From: Candida dubliniensis CD36
Taxonomy: Eukaryota; Ascomycota; Pichiomycetes; Serinales; Debaryomycetaceae
Direction: 5' to 3'
Assembly (NCBI RefSeq): GCF_000026945.1
Contig: NC_012861.1
Location: 2,046,001 to 2,110,000, forward strand
Length of the DNA stretch: 64,000 nucleotides
This document shows, in pieces, positions 51,401 to 60,964 of this stretch. The stretch's first letter is position 1; the number at the start of each line of letters is the position of its first letter. The translations under genes were made by a program, and so were the position numbers. The notes beneath the pieces were generated by a model, which was given only the letters and a program-made list of their open reading frames with translations, made no database searches and was not told the DNA's origin.

Positions 51401-51865
51401 ATGAGTCTTGGGGGGGGGGGGGGGATATTTATAATATTGATAATGAAGAAGGTCAAGTCATCGAAGAGAATTAAAAAAAAAAAGAGAAAAAAAGAAAAAA
51501 ATTTATTGAAGAGGAGATTTTTGTTAGTATACACGGATTATTCGTGAGAATTAGTCCTAGTACACGATCGGTTATATTTGTAATAAACAAGAAACAGAGT
51601 AAATGAAGTTATACGCCCACTAAATGTCTCTATTGAAGCTCCCTCTCTATGTAGAAAATATCCTAAATCTCTTTCTTTTCTCTTTCTTTTATACTAATTT
51701 CCTGGCTCTCGATGAGTGAAAATTTTTCACTATTGTTGATCTAATACGCACGACTATATCAAGGTGCTATTTCCCTGACACAAACGTCGCATAAACCAAC
51801 AATTTTCACGCAAAGCCCAAGGCTCCTAAACAACCACATCCACAACCACAACCACAACCACAACC
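51401..51865. promoter_or_regulatory. Divergent promoter region, PPR gene / CWC22
   Basis: 465 bases. It has a PAC-like CGATGAG at 51710-51716 directly beside an exact RRPE (AAAATTTTTCA) at 51719-51729, a C/G run at 51410-51424, and a (CCACAA)n tract ending at the CWC22 ATG. Confidence 0.6.
51710..51729. promoter_or_regulatory. PAC-like box plus RRPE element
   Basis: CGATGAG (7 of 8 core bases of GCGATGAG) is followed two bases later by AAAATTTTTCA, the exact complement of RRPE TGAAAAATTTT. The pair marks ribosome-biogenesis promoters in yeasts. It lies about 135 bases upstream of CWC22 and 310 upstream of the PPR gene. Confidence 0.55.
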
Positions 51866-53683
51866 ATGAACAACTCTACAACTAAACCTGATACATATGA
51901 TGTATCATATCAAAGAACCCAATGGATTGAAACTAAAAAGACCATTAAACAGTTATTACGGCAATTAACCCCTTCTAATATCAAACAAATTGTATTACAA
52001 TTATTTGAAGTCAATCTTTTACGATATCGAGGATTATTTATTCGAGAAATAATGAAACAACAAATCACTAATACCAACAACAAAGTTGAATTATATGCTA
52101 GTCTTATTGGTATAATAAATTCTAAAATACCTGAAATTGGTGAATTATTAATCAATAGACTTATCTTACAATTTAAGAAAAATTATCTTAATAACCATAA
52201 AAAATTAACTCAATCATCAATTATATTCTTATGTCAATTAATTAATCAACAAGTATTAAATGAAATATTAATCCTTCAAATATTACAAATATTATTAGAA
52301 TCTAATATACCAAGTACAAATATTAATAATAATATTGAATTGGCCATGATAATATTGAAACATGTTGGATTATATTTATTTAAACATTCAAATACAGCAT
52401 TAATAATGATTTTAAATCGATTAAAAGATTTATATCAAGATGGACAAAATCAATTAAATTTATGGAATAAACAATCTATTGAATATATACTTAAATTGGC
52501 TCGAAATGATTTTAAAAATGCTCTTCCTATTATAAAAAATGGATTAGATTTAGTAGAGGAAGAAGATAAAGAAACTCATGTGATTACATTAGAAGATAAA
52601 TTATATTCACAAGATCATTTAAATGTTTTCATCATAGATGGAAATTATCAAGATAATGAAAATGAATATAATGAATTAAAGAAAGAAATTTTGGGTGAAA
52701 ATACTAAAAAAGAAGAAGAAGAAGAAGAAGAAGAAGAAATAACTGATATGTCACAATCAGAATTATTACAATATCAGAAAACAGTATATTTAACAATTAT
52801 GTCATCTATGTCATCTGATGAAGCTGTTCATAAATTACTTAAATTGAATTTCAAGAACAACAACAAGAACAAGAACAAGGACAAGAACAAGAACAATAAC
52901 AAATCAAATGATAATGAAATTTTGGTAGATATGGTAATTAAATGTTGTTCACAAGAGAAAACTTATCTGAAATATTATGGAATTATAATTGAGAAATTAG
53001 TATCAAGAAATGATTATTGGCATAAAATATTTATTAAATTATTTAAACATTATTATGATATAATTGAAAATTTTGAAACTAATGCATTAAGAAATTTAGG
53101 TAAATTATTTGGTCATTTATTTGCTTCAGATAAAATTGCTTTAGATCAAGCATGGATTGATATTAAATTAACTGAACAAGATACTAATCCAGGTAAAAGA
53201 ATTTTACTTAAATTTATATTTCAAGAAATGATTGAAGAATTAGGAATAAATGAAGTTAAACAAAGATTAATTAATGATGAATATTTAAAACCTTATATTG
53301 TCGGGATTTTCCCCGTAATTAATGTTGATGAGAAAGATGCAGATTCAATTAGATTCTCAATTAATTTTTTCACGGCTATTGGATTAGGAGTTTTAACTGA
53401 AGAAATGAGATATGTATTAGATAATTTACCGGAACCAGAATATGATCGTGGTCGAAGTAGATCAAGAAGTTATTCAAGAAGTGTCTCGGAAAGTAGGAGT
53501 TATTCAAGAAGTGTTTCAGGTAGTAGTTATTCACGGTCAAGAAGTTATTCTCGTAGTCAATCAAGATCACCAAGTCAAAGTCCGAGAGGTCGACAAGAAT
53601 TTAAAACTAGACAACCTAATGAATCAAGAACTCCTTCACGAGAAAACTTAAAACGGAAACGAAGTGAATCAATAACGGATAAT

Positions 53684-53737
<54 letters not shown>

Positions 53738-53767
53738 CTTCAAGATTTGTTAAACAATTTAAAATAG
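51866..53767 (+). CDS. CWC22: Pre-mRNA splicing factor Cwc22
   Basis: A 633-aa protein. The N-terminal MIF4G domain (about 10-210) includes YDVSYQRTQWIETKKTIKQL and LFEVNLLRYRGLFIREIMKQ, the block that identifies Cwc22. The MA3 domain (about 300-470) includes YLTIMSSMSSDEAVHKLLKL and a helical FGHLFASDKIALDQAWIDIK. The C-terminus is an Arg-Ser-rich region (about 530-575) and a long poly-Asn run. Cwc22 joins the spliceosome, promotes the first step with Prp2 and, in metazoans, loads eIF4A3. Unlike budding-yeast Cwc22 (577 aa), this one has an RS tail. The 5' UTR ends in (CCACAA)n. Confidence 0.92.
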
Positions 53768-54500
53768 AGTTTTGTTTTGTTTTGTTTTGTTTTGGTTGTT
53801 GTTGAGTTGTAATAGAAAGAGATGGATTTATCTGATTGAGGTGTCACCAATTGTAGTAGTAAAATAAGTTGTAAAGTGTTGAATTTAATCACATTGTTAA
53901 TAGACTGATGTAGTAGTATGATGTTAGTTAATTGAATATGGCTCGGGGGGTCGGGGTTTGAAAGTGTGTATTAAACAATTCATTTGAAAAACTTGTGCAT
54001 AATCCGCGTAATATATATATAGAACCAGTCAGTCCCATATTTCGGTGTTATCGGTGTGATCTATATTTAAATCTACACAAAAAGTAATTAATGGATGGGT
54101 CTACCAATAGAATCAATTTTAATAGTCATCAATTAACTAACAATCTATAATAAACCACATTGTCTGTGTGTGTGCATATTTTTCTTTCTTTCTTTTAGTC
54201 ATTAGTCAATTGTCTTTTATGGAACAATTCGGAATAACTTTTTTGTAAGTCAATAAGAACAAAGTATAATAGTACACACACTCTCTGTCTATTAATATTG
54301 TTGTTACAAATGAATATAATTCAAACAACTCACTATACAATACGGTTAAAATTTCAAAGTTAAAAAAAAACAAAAAAAAAAACAAAAACAAAAACAAAAA
54401 ACAAATTGGGCTTTCTAATTAGTTACAGTGATAAATTAAAATAAGTTGAGGCTGGTATAACCCATTAAATGACCTTCTCTGATGTACATCAACATCAACA

Positions 54501-54535
54501 TCAACCGGTCAGTCATGTTCCTTATTACCGGTTGA
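54501..54535. promoter_or_regulatory. Inverted repeat TCAACCGGT ... ACCGGTTGA
   Basis: Perfect 9-bp arms (54501-54509 and 54527-54535) with a 17-base spacer, about 290-320 bases before CYC1. The core AACCGGT resembles the CP2/Grainyhead-type half site. No factor can be assigned. Confidence 0.4.
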
Positions 54536-54611
54536 AACGTGACACTGTATCCTGCATATAGCCCAACAAGAGTAAATATTTTTTTGTGTTTTGTTTTTTT
54601 TTTGTTTCCAA

Positions 54612-54616
54612 CCAAT
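54612..54616 (+). promoter_or_regulatory. CCAAT box (HAP complex type)
   Basis: CCAAT in CAACCAATAG, about 205 bases before CYC1. The Hap2/3/5 CCAAT-binding complex controls respiratory genes, including CYC1, in yeasts. Confidence 0.55.
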
Positions 54617-54686
54617 AGAAATTTTTCAGTTTGAAATAGCAACAAGAAGAAGAAGAAGTAGAAGAAGAAAACTTGAAATAGTTATT

Positions 54687-54696
54687 TATATAAATA
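54687..54696 (+). promoter_or_regulatory. TATA element TATATAAATA
   Basis: A consensus TATA sequence about 130 bases before the CYC1 ATG, at the usual yeast distance. Confidence 0.5.
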
Positions 54697-54821
54697 AACA
54701 CTTTTTCACTTTTTTCAACGTCTTTAATTTTGCCCAAAAAATTTTTTTTTACTTTCTTTCTTTCTTTCTTTTATTCTTATTTCTTCAATTTAATTTAATT
54801 TAATATAACTATATATCAATA

Positions 54822-55154
54822 ATGCCAGCTCCATACGAAAAAGGTTCAGAAAAGAAAGGTGCTACTTTATTCAAAACTAGATGTTTACAATGTCATACCG
54901 TTGAAAAAGGTGGTCCACATAAAGTTGGTCCAAATTTACATGGTGTTTTCGGTAGAAAATCCGGTTTAGCTGAAGGTTATTCTTATACTGATGCTAATAA
55001 AAAGAAAGGAGTTGAATGGTCTGAACAAACCATGAGTGATTATTTAGAAAACCCAAAGAAATATATTCCTGGTACTAAAATGGCTTTTGGTGGTTTAAAA
55101 AAACCAAAGGATAGAAATGATTTAGTTACTTATTTAAAGAAAGCTACTTCTTAA
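54822..55154 (+). CDS. CYC1: Cytochrome c
   Basis: A 110-aa protein matching yeast cytochrome c almost throughout. The heme-binding CLQCH box is Cys21, Cys24 and His25. The sixth heme ligand, Met87, lies in [11 protein letters not shown]. Core blocks are [19 protein letters not shown] and the C-terminal helix [10 protein letters not shown]. It carries electrons from complex III to complex IV in the intermembrane space. Codon use is strongly biased to GGT, AAA and TTA, as expected for a highly expressed gene. The upstream CCAAT and TATA elements fit heme/oxygen/iron-responsive control. Confidence 0.98.
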   Translation: MPAPYEKGSEKKGATLFKTRCLQCHTVEKGGPHKVGPNLHGVFGRKSGLAEGYSYTDANKKKGVEWSEQTMSDYLENPKKYIPGTKMAFGGLKKPKDRNDLVTYLKKATS

Positions 55155-55790
55155 ATATCATAATAAAACAAGTGTTTTTTTGTTTTTTTTGGGTGGTATT
55201 TATTTTGTTTTTATTTCCGGAAAAATTATTAAAAGCTTTACAATAACAACAACAACAACAAGACGTATTCAAAGAATGTTTTTTTAGTTTTTTTTTTTAC
55301 GATTTAAATCCATTATGATGATTTGATTTGTTTTCTTTAAAACAATTCAATTTGATAGAAATTTATTGGGAAACAAGAGATGTCATTTTACTGCTTATTG
55401 AATTAGATATCAAAATTTATAAAGTTGTTAAAAATGTGATGTCCTTGTTTTTTTTTTCATATAATAATATTAGTTTCTTTTAACCTTACTTTACTGTATA
55501 TATATATATAATTTATTATTGTCTTATTCAATTTGTAATCCACGCCACCAATCAATGAAAAGAATATTTGGTACGGTTGTTGTTGGAATCATGAGTTAGT
55601 TTTAAGCTGACCATGCGCCGTTCCAATTCCAATTCCGTTGGAGTATAAAATTCTTTACCAGTTTTACTACGACACGACTGGATCTTGGTCGCAAAATGAA
55701 AAAAAAAAAAAAAAACTTCTTAAAGATTCTAAGCAATTCATTTTCCATTCTTTCTTTCCCTCTATGGCGCCCCTCCCCCCCCTTTAAGCT
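55155..55790. other. Gene-free region CYC1 to PLP2
   Basis: 640 bases of T runs, (ACA)n near 55240-55260 and a (TA)n tract at about 55498-55510; a C/T-rich block with a run of C's lies just before the PLP2 start. No gene is seen. Confidence 0.5.
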
Positions 55791-56582
55791 ATGAATAACG
55801 ACCCCAAATTCCAAGTACAAGTTGATCCTAATGAAGATACAGAATGGAATGATATATTAAGACAACATGGTATTATTCCAGAAAAGCCACCATCTCCAAC
55901 TGCTGAACTAGAGTCCGCATTAGAAGAAGCCATTGTTAAACAATATGATAACAGATTAGAAAATAAAGATTTAGATGAATTAAATGAATTAGAAGATGAA
56001 GAAGATGAAGAATTTCTTAATCATTATAAACAAAAACGAATGGCAGAAATTAAAAAACTTTCTGAAAAGAAGAAATTTGGTCATGTATTACCCATTAGTA
56101 AAAATGAATATGAAGATGAAGTAACAAAAGCTTCCAAAGAATCATATGTATTAGTTCATTTATCATTACAATCAAGTTTACAAAGTAGATTATTATCATC
56201 TATATTGATTAATTTGGCATCAAAATTCCCGGAATTGAAAATATGTGATATCCCAGCACAAAGATGTATAGAAAATTATCCTGAATCAAATTGTCCAACA
56301 TTAATTATATATCATGATACAAATGTTGTCAAACAATTTATTACATTGACTCAATTGGGTGGTAATGCCACTACTTTGAAAGATATTGAAACTGCTTTAG
56401 CAGATTTAGATGTAATTGGTTTCCATGATAAACGATTGATTATTAATAATGAAGATGAAGATGAAGATTTAAAAGAAGCAAAGAAATTAAGATTTGCAAA
56501 GAAATCTATAAGAGATGGAAGGAGGAGGAATAGTGAGGATGATGAAGATGAAGATGAAGATGAAGATGATTTTTACGATTAA
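55791..56582 (+). CDS. PLP2: Phosducin-like protein Plp2 (CCT co-chaperone)
   Basis: A 263-aa phosducin-like protein with the conserved start KFQVQVDPNEDTEWNDILRQ, then HGIIPEKPPSPTAELESALE. A thioredoxin-like domain follows (about 105-215), including YVLVHLSLQSSLQSRLLSSI and IENYPESNCPTLIIYHD. The blocks closely match yeast Plp2 rather than Plp1. Plp2 is essential in S. cerevisiae and assists the CCT/TRiC chaperonin in folding actin, tubulin and cell-cycle proteins. The C-terminus is an acidic Glu/Asp tail, as in the family. Confidence 0.93.
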   Translation: MNNDPKFQVQVDPNEDTEWNDILRQHGIIPEKPPSPTAELESALEEAIVKQYDNRLENKDLDELNELEDEEDEEFLNHYKQKRMAEIKKLSEKKKFGHVLPISKNEYEDEVTKASKESYVLVHLSLQSSLQSRLLSSILINLASKFPELKICDIPAQRCIENYPESNCPTLIIYHDTNVVKQFITLTQLGGNATTLKDIETALADLDVIGFHDKRLIINNEDEDEDLKEAKKLRFAKKSIRDGRRRNSEDDEDEDEDEDDFYD

Positions 56583-57037
56583 GAAAATCGGGTGTTGATA
56601 TTTAAGTTAGAGTAATTTAGACGAGGGAGGATTTTATTTTCATTGTCAAAAGAATACAAAAAGAATAAATATGTATTAGTACAATAACGTTTGTTGTTTC
56701 GATGAGCTTCTTTTTGAATTCTTCTATGTTTATTATGTTCATTATTCTAATTGTATATAATAATAGGCCATATTGAAAAAAAAAAAAAAAACCCTTCAAA
56801 TCAGATTTTTATTGTATAACAAATATCAGAAGCAGAAGAGCATAATATTTTTTTTTTTTTTTCTTTGCTTCTTTATTTGTGATATTCTTCTTATTTACTT
56901 ACTTTTTATTTTTTGTTTAACCGCCATATATACTAATTCCTTTTATTCAAGTATACTAAATTAAAGAAAACATCTGTTTACCAGTTTGATTGACTTAGTT
57001 TCTTCAATTGATTCATTAGATCAATCTAAGGAAAACG
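56583..57037. other. Gene-free region PLP2 to the LRR gene
   Basis: 455 A/T-rich bases with poly-A and poly-T runs near 56777-56791 and 56849-56864. It presumably holds the promoter of the LRR gene. Confidence 0.45.
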
Positions 57038-60000
57038 ATGGGTACTTTAATTGATGATTCAAATGGATTAACAAACCCAATAATTATGGCGCCAAAAAAC
57101 AGTGTTGCAAAGTATCAATCCTCACTAAATGACAACGAAGCTACCACCACTACTACTACTACTACTAATACCACAACAACAACAACCACCACTATATCGA
57201 GGGAATCTACTATTGATAAAGTAAGTATCCTAGAAGAAAATACATCATCGATCATTAGTCAAGAAGAACTTCATACCGCCATTGATGATACTAAATCAAA
57301 TCCATTAACCGCTGATACTGAAAACCACAAACCCATTCAAAACTCAAATTCTTACACTTCTTTTATTGACCATGACATTGATCTACCACAATTTGAAAGA
57401 ACAGTATTTCAACATCATGATATACAAATTAATGTCCCTGAATCCAAACATAGCTTAGAGGCAACAGAAACCGATATGGAAATTTCTGAGATTTTGCAAT
57501 TGCCTCAATCATATTTTGCTTACGCAAATTCACCAGAAGTTAAACATATAGATACACTAACAAATGAAAATGACGAAAAAGACTTGCAAGATACAGAAGT
57601 TGTTGCAGAAAAGGAGGAAAACACAATACTTCCACCACCACCACCACCACAACTACAACAACAACTACAACAACACCCCATCCTTGCTTCAGAACCCACT
57701 GAAGACAAAGTTAATCCAGTAAGTCAAGCTTTAAAAATGAATACTAGTATTAAAAAATTAAAACTAGCCACTTCTAATAACATAGATGGAGCTACTCCAC
57801 TTATTATTAATAGTCCTACGGCAAATGAAATCAAATTACCAACAAATAATTCCTGGGTTCTACAAGATTATGAACAATTATTTGGAACAAAGGAATTCCA
57901 TAAGGAGATTGAATTGGCAAAATCTTTACGATTTGCAGACACTCAAAATAGTGTTTGTTCTGATCTTAAAAATGAAAAAATAATCTATATTTCAACTAGA
58001 ATAATAAATCCAGGGAAAATTCTATCATTTTATTTAAAACATCCACCACAACTACCACCACCAAAAAATAAAAGAGATTTATATATTGATTTGATAATGA
58101 ACAATAATGGCTGTAATATATTATTACAATTGATAAAATATATTCATGAAAATGAAACTTTAGTGGAAAACTCAATTGATTCAGTTCATGTTAGAATTCT
58201 GGCTTTTTATGTTCATCAAATCAAAGTTTTCCTTAATTTAATTACTGAACTGATGAAAATTTATCAAAAAATTAAAACTTTAGGATTATTTGTTCGTATA
58301 CATCAATATGAAAATGGATATGTTCTAGGTGCTCCTCAAGAGGAAAGAGTTAAACTCCCACAGAAATTAGAAAAATTGTATTTGGCCAATGAATTGAAAT
58401 TGGATGAATTCTTTCATTTACCAGTTTCAATAAAGGCACTTGGTTTACATAATACTAACTTGTCAAGTTTAAGTAAATTCAATTTATGTAAAAATTTGGA
58501 AAGTCTTCATATTAGTGGTGAAACGATAAATCAAAATAATCGATTAGAATCATTCCCCAAAGGATTTTACTTATTAAGAGATATCAAATTTGAAGCATCA
58601 ACCATTGTTAGTTTTAATTTTGAAAAATTTGTTCATTTAACCTCGTTAAGTTTACTGAATATTGATTTTGCTCAATCAAGACAATTGGAATTCCCCTTGG
58701 GTTTAAAAAAATTAGAATTTATTGATTGTTCTCTTTCATCTCATATACTGGCTTTCCCTGATTCATTACGAGTATTAATTATTACTCGAGGTAAATGGAG
58801 TACTAAACGAAATCCCAATATTTCTCGATTGCAAAAATTAATTGTATATGGTGTTCAAGTCAAAGATTTAACTGAAAAATTAAACAGTTGTTTTGGGTTA
58901 TTCCATCTTGAAGTAAGTAACTGCAATTTGAATAATGTTGAGATATTGAAATTGTCTAAAAATTTGGTGTATTTGAAACTTATTAATGTAAGTTTAGTTG
59001 GTGTGAAGTTTCCAATATTCCCATCATCATTGGAAGTGATTAATATTGATAGGAATGGAATTTTGCAATGTGAATTAAAATTAAATTGCAAATTGAAAAC
59101 ATTAAGAATTGCTCATAATAATTTGACGGATAAATTTGACCTTAATACTCAACCAGTTTATGATGTTAATTTGGAAGGCAATAATAAATTGACTTCATTG
59201 CTACTACATGATAAAACTAAAATCTTGAATGTTTCTAATACAAATATTCAACATATTGTTGGCAATGGACTCACCAAACTTGTTTTAAATGGATGTAACA
59301 AAATTGATTGGACAACATTCAAGTTATCACGATTTGTAACTCAATTAAGTCTTCAAAATTGTCAACTTGAAACTTTTGAGTCTCAAGGAACTGGATTACA
59401 CCTTAAAGTGTTAGATTTATCGAAAAATATACTAAAACTGATAAATCTAGTTGAATATGAAAATTTAGAAGATGTTGAATTATCAAAGAATGAATTAGAA
59501 AGTCTTACTAGTGAATATTTCCCACCAAATATCAAATCAATTAATGCTGAGAAAAACCAAATTAATCAAGTTGATTTACAAGAGTTAGGTAATTTAACGT
59601 GGTTACAAGTTTCTGAAAATAAATTGAATGGAATTGAACAAATTAAAATTCCTGATAGTTTAAATACACTTATATTAAATGGTAATATTTTCAATGATAT
59701 TAATGATTCTAATTTTAAGATACCGGACAAATTACGACATTTGGAATTGAATAAATGTAAAATTTCCAAATTTAATTTAACTTTGAATCAAAATCTAATG
59801 TCATGTAGTTTAAATGGGAATAAATTACATACAAAAAATTTCCATATTAAATTTATCGAACAAATACCACCATTACCAAATGGTTTAAAATTTCTTGATT
59901 TGGGTAGTAATTTTTTCAAAACATTTGATTTTAATATGGTTAAAGGAATTGAATTATCGGAAATTAATTTAGCAAATAATATGTTTGATGAAATACCTGA

Positions 60001-60049
60001 AGCTATTCCTGATAATATTTTATCAGCAATCATGTTTAAAGTGGATTGA
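57038..60049 (+). CDS. Large leucine-rich-repeat protein, uncharacterised
   Basis: A 1003-aa protein. Residues 1 to about 270 are disordered, with Thr and Pro/Gln runs. A helical segment (about 330-420) follows, including LYIDLIMNNNGCNILLQLIK and VHVRILAFYVHQIKVFLNLI. From about 440 to the end are irregular leucine-rich repeats, for example NLESLHISG, LTSLSLLNIDF, LKKLEFIDCSL, LKTLRIAHNNL and LKVLDLSKNIL, with Asn at the usual repeat positions; about 20 units is a rough count. No F-box, kinase, cyclase or phosphatase motif was recognised and there is no signal peptide or membrane span. An intracellular protein-interaction scaffold is the most that can be said. Confidence 0.8.
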   Translation: MGTLIDDSNGLTNPIIMAPKNSVAKYQSSLNDNEATTTTTTTTNTTTTTTTTISRESTIDKVSILEENTSSIISQEELHTAIDDTKSNPLTADTENHKPIQNSNSYTSFIDHDIDLPQFERTVFQHHDIQINVPESKHSLEATETDMEISEILQLPQSYFAYANSPEVKHIDTLTNENDEKDLQDTEVVAEKEENTILPPPPPPQLQQQLQQHPILASEPTEDKVNPVSQALKMNTSIKKLKLATSNNIDGATPLIINSPTANEIKLPTNNSWVLQDYEQLFGTKEFHKEIELAKSLRFADTQNSVCSDLKNEKIIYISTRIINPGKILSFYLKHPPQLPPPKNKRDLYIDLIMNNNGCNILLQLIKYIHENETLVENSIDSVHVRILAFYVHQIKVFLNLITELMKIYQKIKTLGLFVRIHQYENGYVLGAPQEERVKLPQKLEKLYLANELKLDEFFHLPVSIKALGLHNTNLSSLSKFNLCKNLESLHISGETINQNNRLESFPKGFYLLRDIKFEASTIVSFNFEKFVHLTSLSLLNIDFAQSRQLEFPLGLKKLEFIDCSLSSHILAFPDSLRVLIITRGKWSTKRNPNISRLQKLIVYGVQVKDLTEKLNSCFGLFHLEVSNCNLNNVEILKLSKNLVYLKLINVSLVGVKFPIFPSSLEVINIDRNGILQCELKLNCKLKTLRIAHNNLTDKFDLNTQPVYDVNLEGNNKLTSLLLHDKTKILNVSNTNIQHIVGNGLTKLVLNGCNKIDWTTFKLSRFVTQLSLQNCQLETFESQGTGLHLKVLDLSKNILKLINLVEYENLEDVELSKNELESLTSEYFPPNIKSINAEKNQINQVDLQELGNLTWLQVSENKLNGIEQIKIPDSLNTLILNGNIFNDINDSNFKIPDKLRHLELNKCKISKFNLTLNQNLMSCSLNGNKLHTKNFHIKFIEQIPPLPNGLKFLDLGSNFFKTFDFNMVKGIELSEINLANNMFDEIPEAIPDNILSAIMFKVD

Positions 60050-60964
60050 AAAGAATTAGCTAGAAATGGCCAATGTATAGTAATGTTTTATTAATATAGC
60101 TTTTATCACAACTCAATTCAATAATTGATGTTACAAGTATAAATGTTGATCTCATTCGATTATATATCAGAGAAGTACGTCATTGACAATATCTTGATTG
60201 TTTAGTAAAACAATATAAACAATACTAATAAACTTGAGATAGATCCAGTTTAAGAATTGGCAATGAAATGTTTCATAGAATGGATAACAAGGCTATTAAG
60301 AAGTTCCATTATAGAATTGGAACAACATTTGAAAATGTAAGGGTTGTCAATGATCTTTTAGATGTCACACGCGCATTATTTATTGATCTTTGGTTGTTGT
60401 TGTATGTATGTATGTGTGTGTGTGTTATCGCTCCACTTCAAAACCGTTCCTGAGAAAACTATTTTGTTTTGTTCTTTTTTTTTCCCTCGGGGCGAGAAAA
60501 AAGTGGAGGCCACTACCACCGCCATTAGATTTCCGTTTTTGTAGCCGACTTGCTACCACCATTTGCCACGACCACTATTTCGCCCTTTTTGCTTTACTTT
60601 TCTTTTCTTTTTTTTTTCTTTTTTTTTTTTTGCTGTTTCATCGAAATTGAAAAATTTACAACCAACCTATATAAAAGAAAAAACCCACAGACACAGACAC
60701 AGACACAGACACAGACACATAATCAATACAAAGATTGAAAGGAATTCTTCAATCGATTACTTTCCTTTATTGTCTATTCATTGCAATACCTCCTAATTCC
60801 AATTAGTATATTTATCATTCCTATTGAAATCCATCAACATATAATTGTCCTCCCCTGATTTTGGAAAAGCTCTACATTGGTTTGCCCCATTCAAATTCTG
60901 AAGATAGATCAAATCCAAATACAAAATCAAAAATCAAATCACATATATATATATATATATATAA
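60050..60964. other. UBP8 upstream region
   Basis: About 915 bases without a supported gene. It has T runs near 60609-60630, (CACAGA)n near 60687-60717 and a (TA)n tract at about 60943-60962 immediately before the UBP8 ATG. Several short open frames overlap here only because of these repeats. Confidence 0.5.

Larger units (their letters stand above)
53768..54821. promoter_or_regulatory. CYC1 upstream region
   Basis: 1.05 kb without a protein gene. It contains (TTTTG)n near 53770-53790, AACAAA runs near 54369-54400, an inverted ACCGGTT pair at 54501-54535, a CCAAT box at 54612-54616 and a TATA element at 54687-54696. Confidence 0.6.

Noticed and set aside
51531..51538. TACTAAC branch-point sequence upstream of the PPR gene (minus strand)
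   Set aside because: No suitable GTATGT-type donor or upstream coding exon accompanies it.
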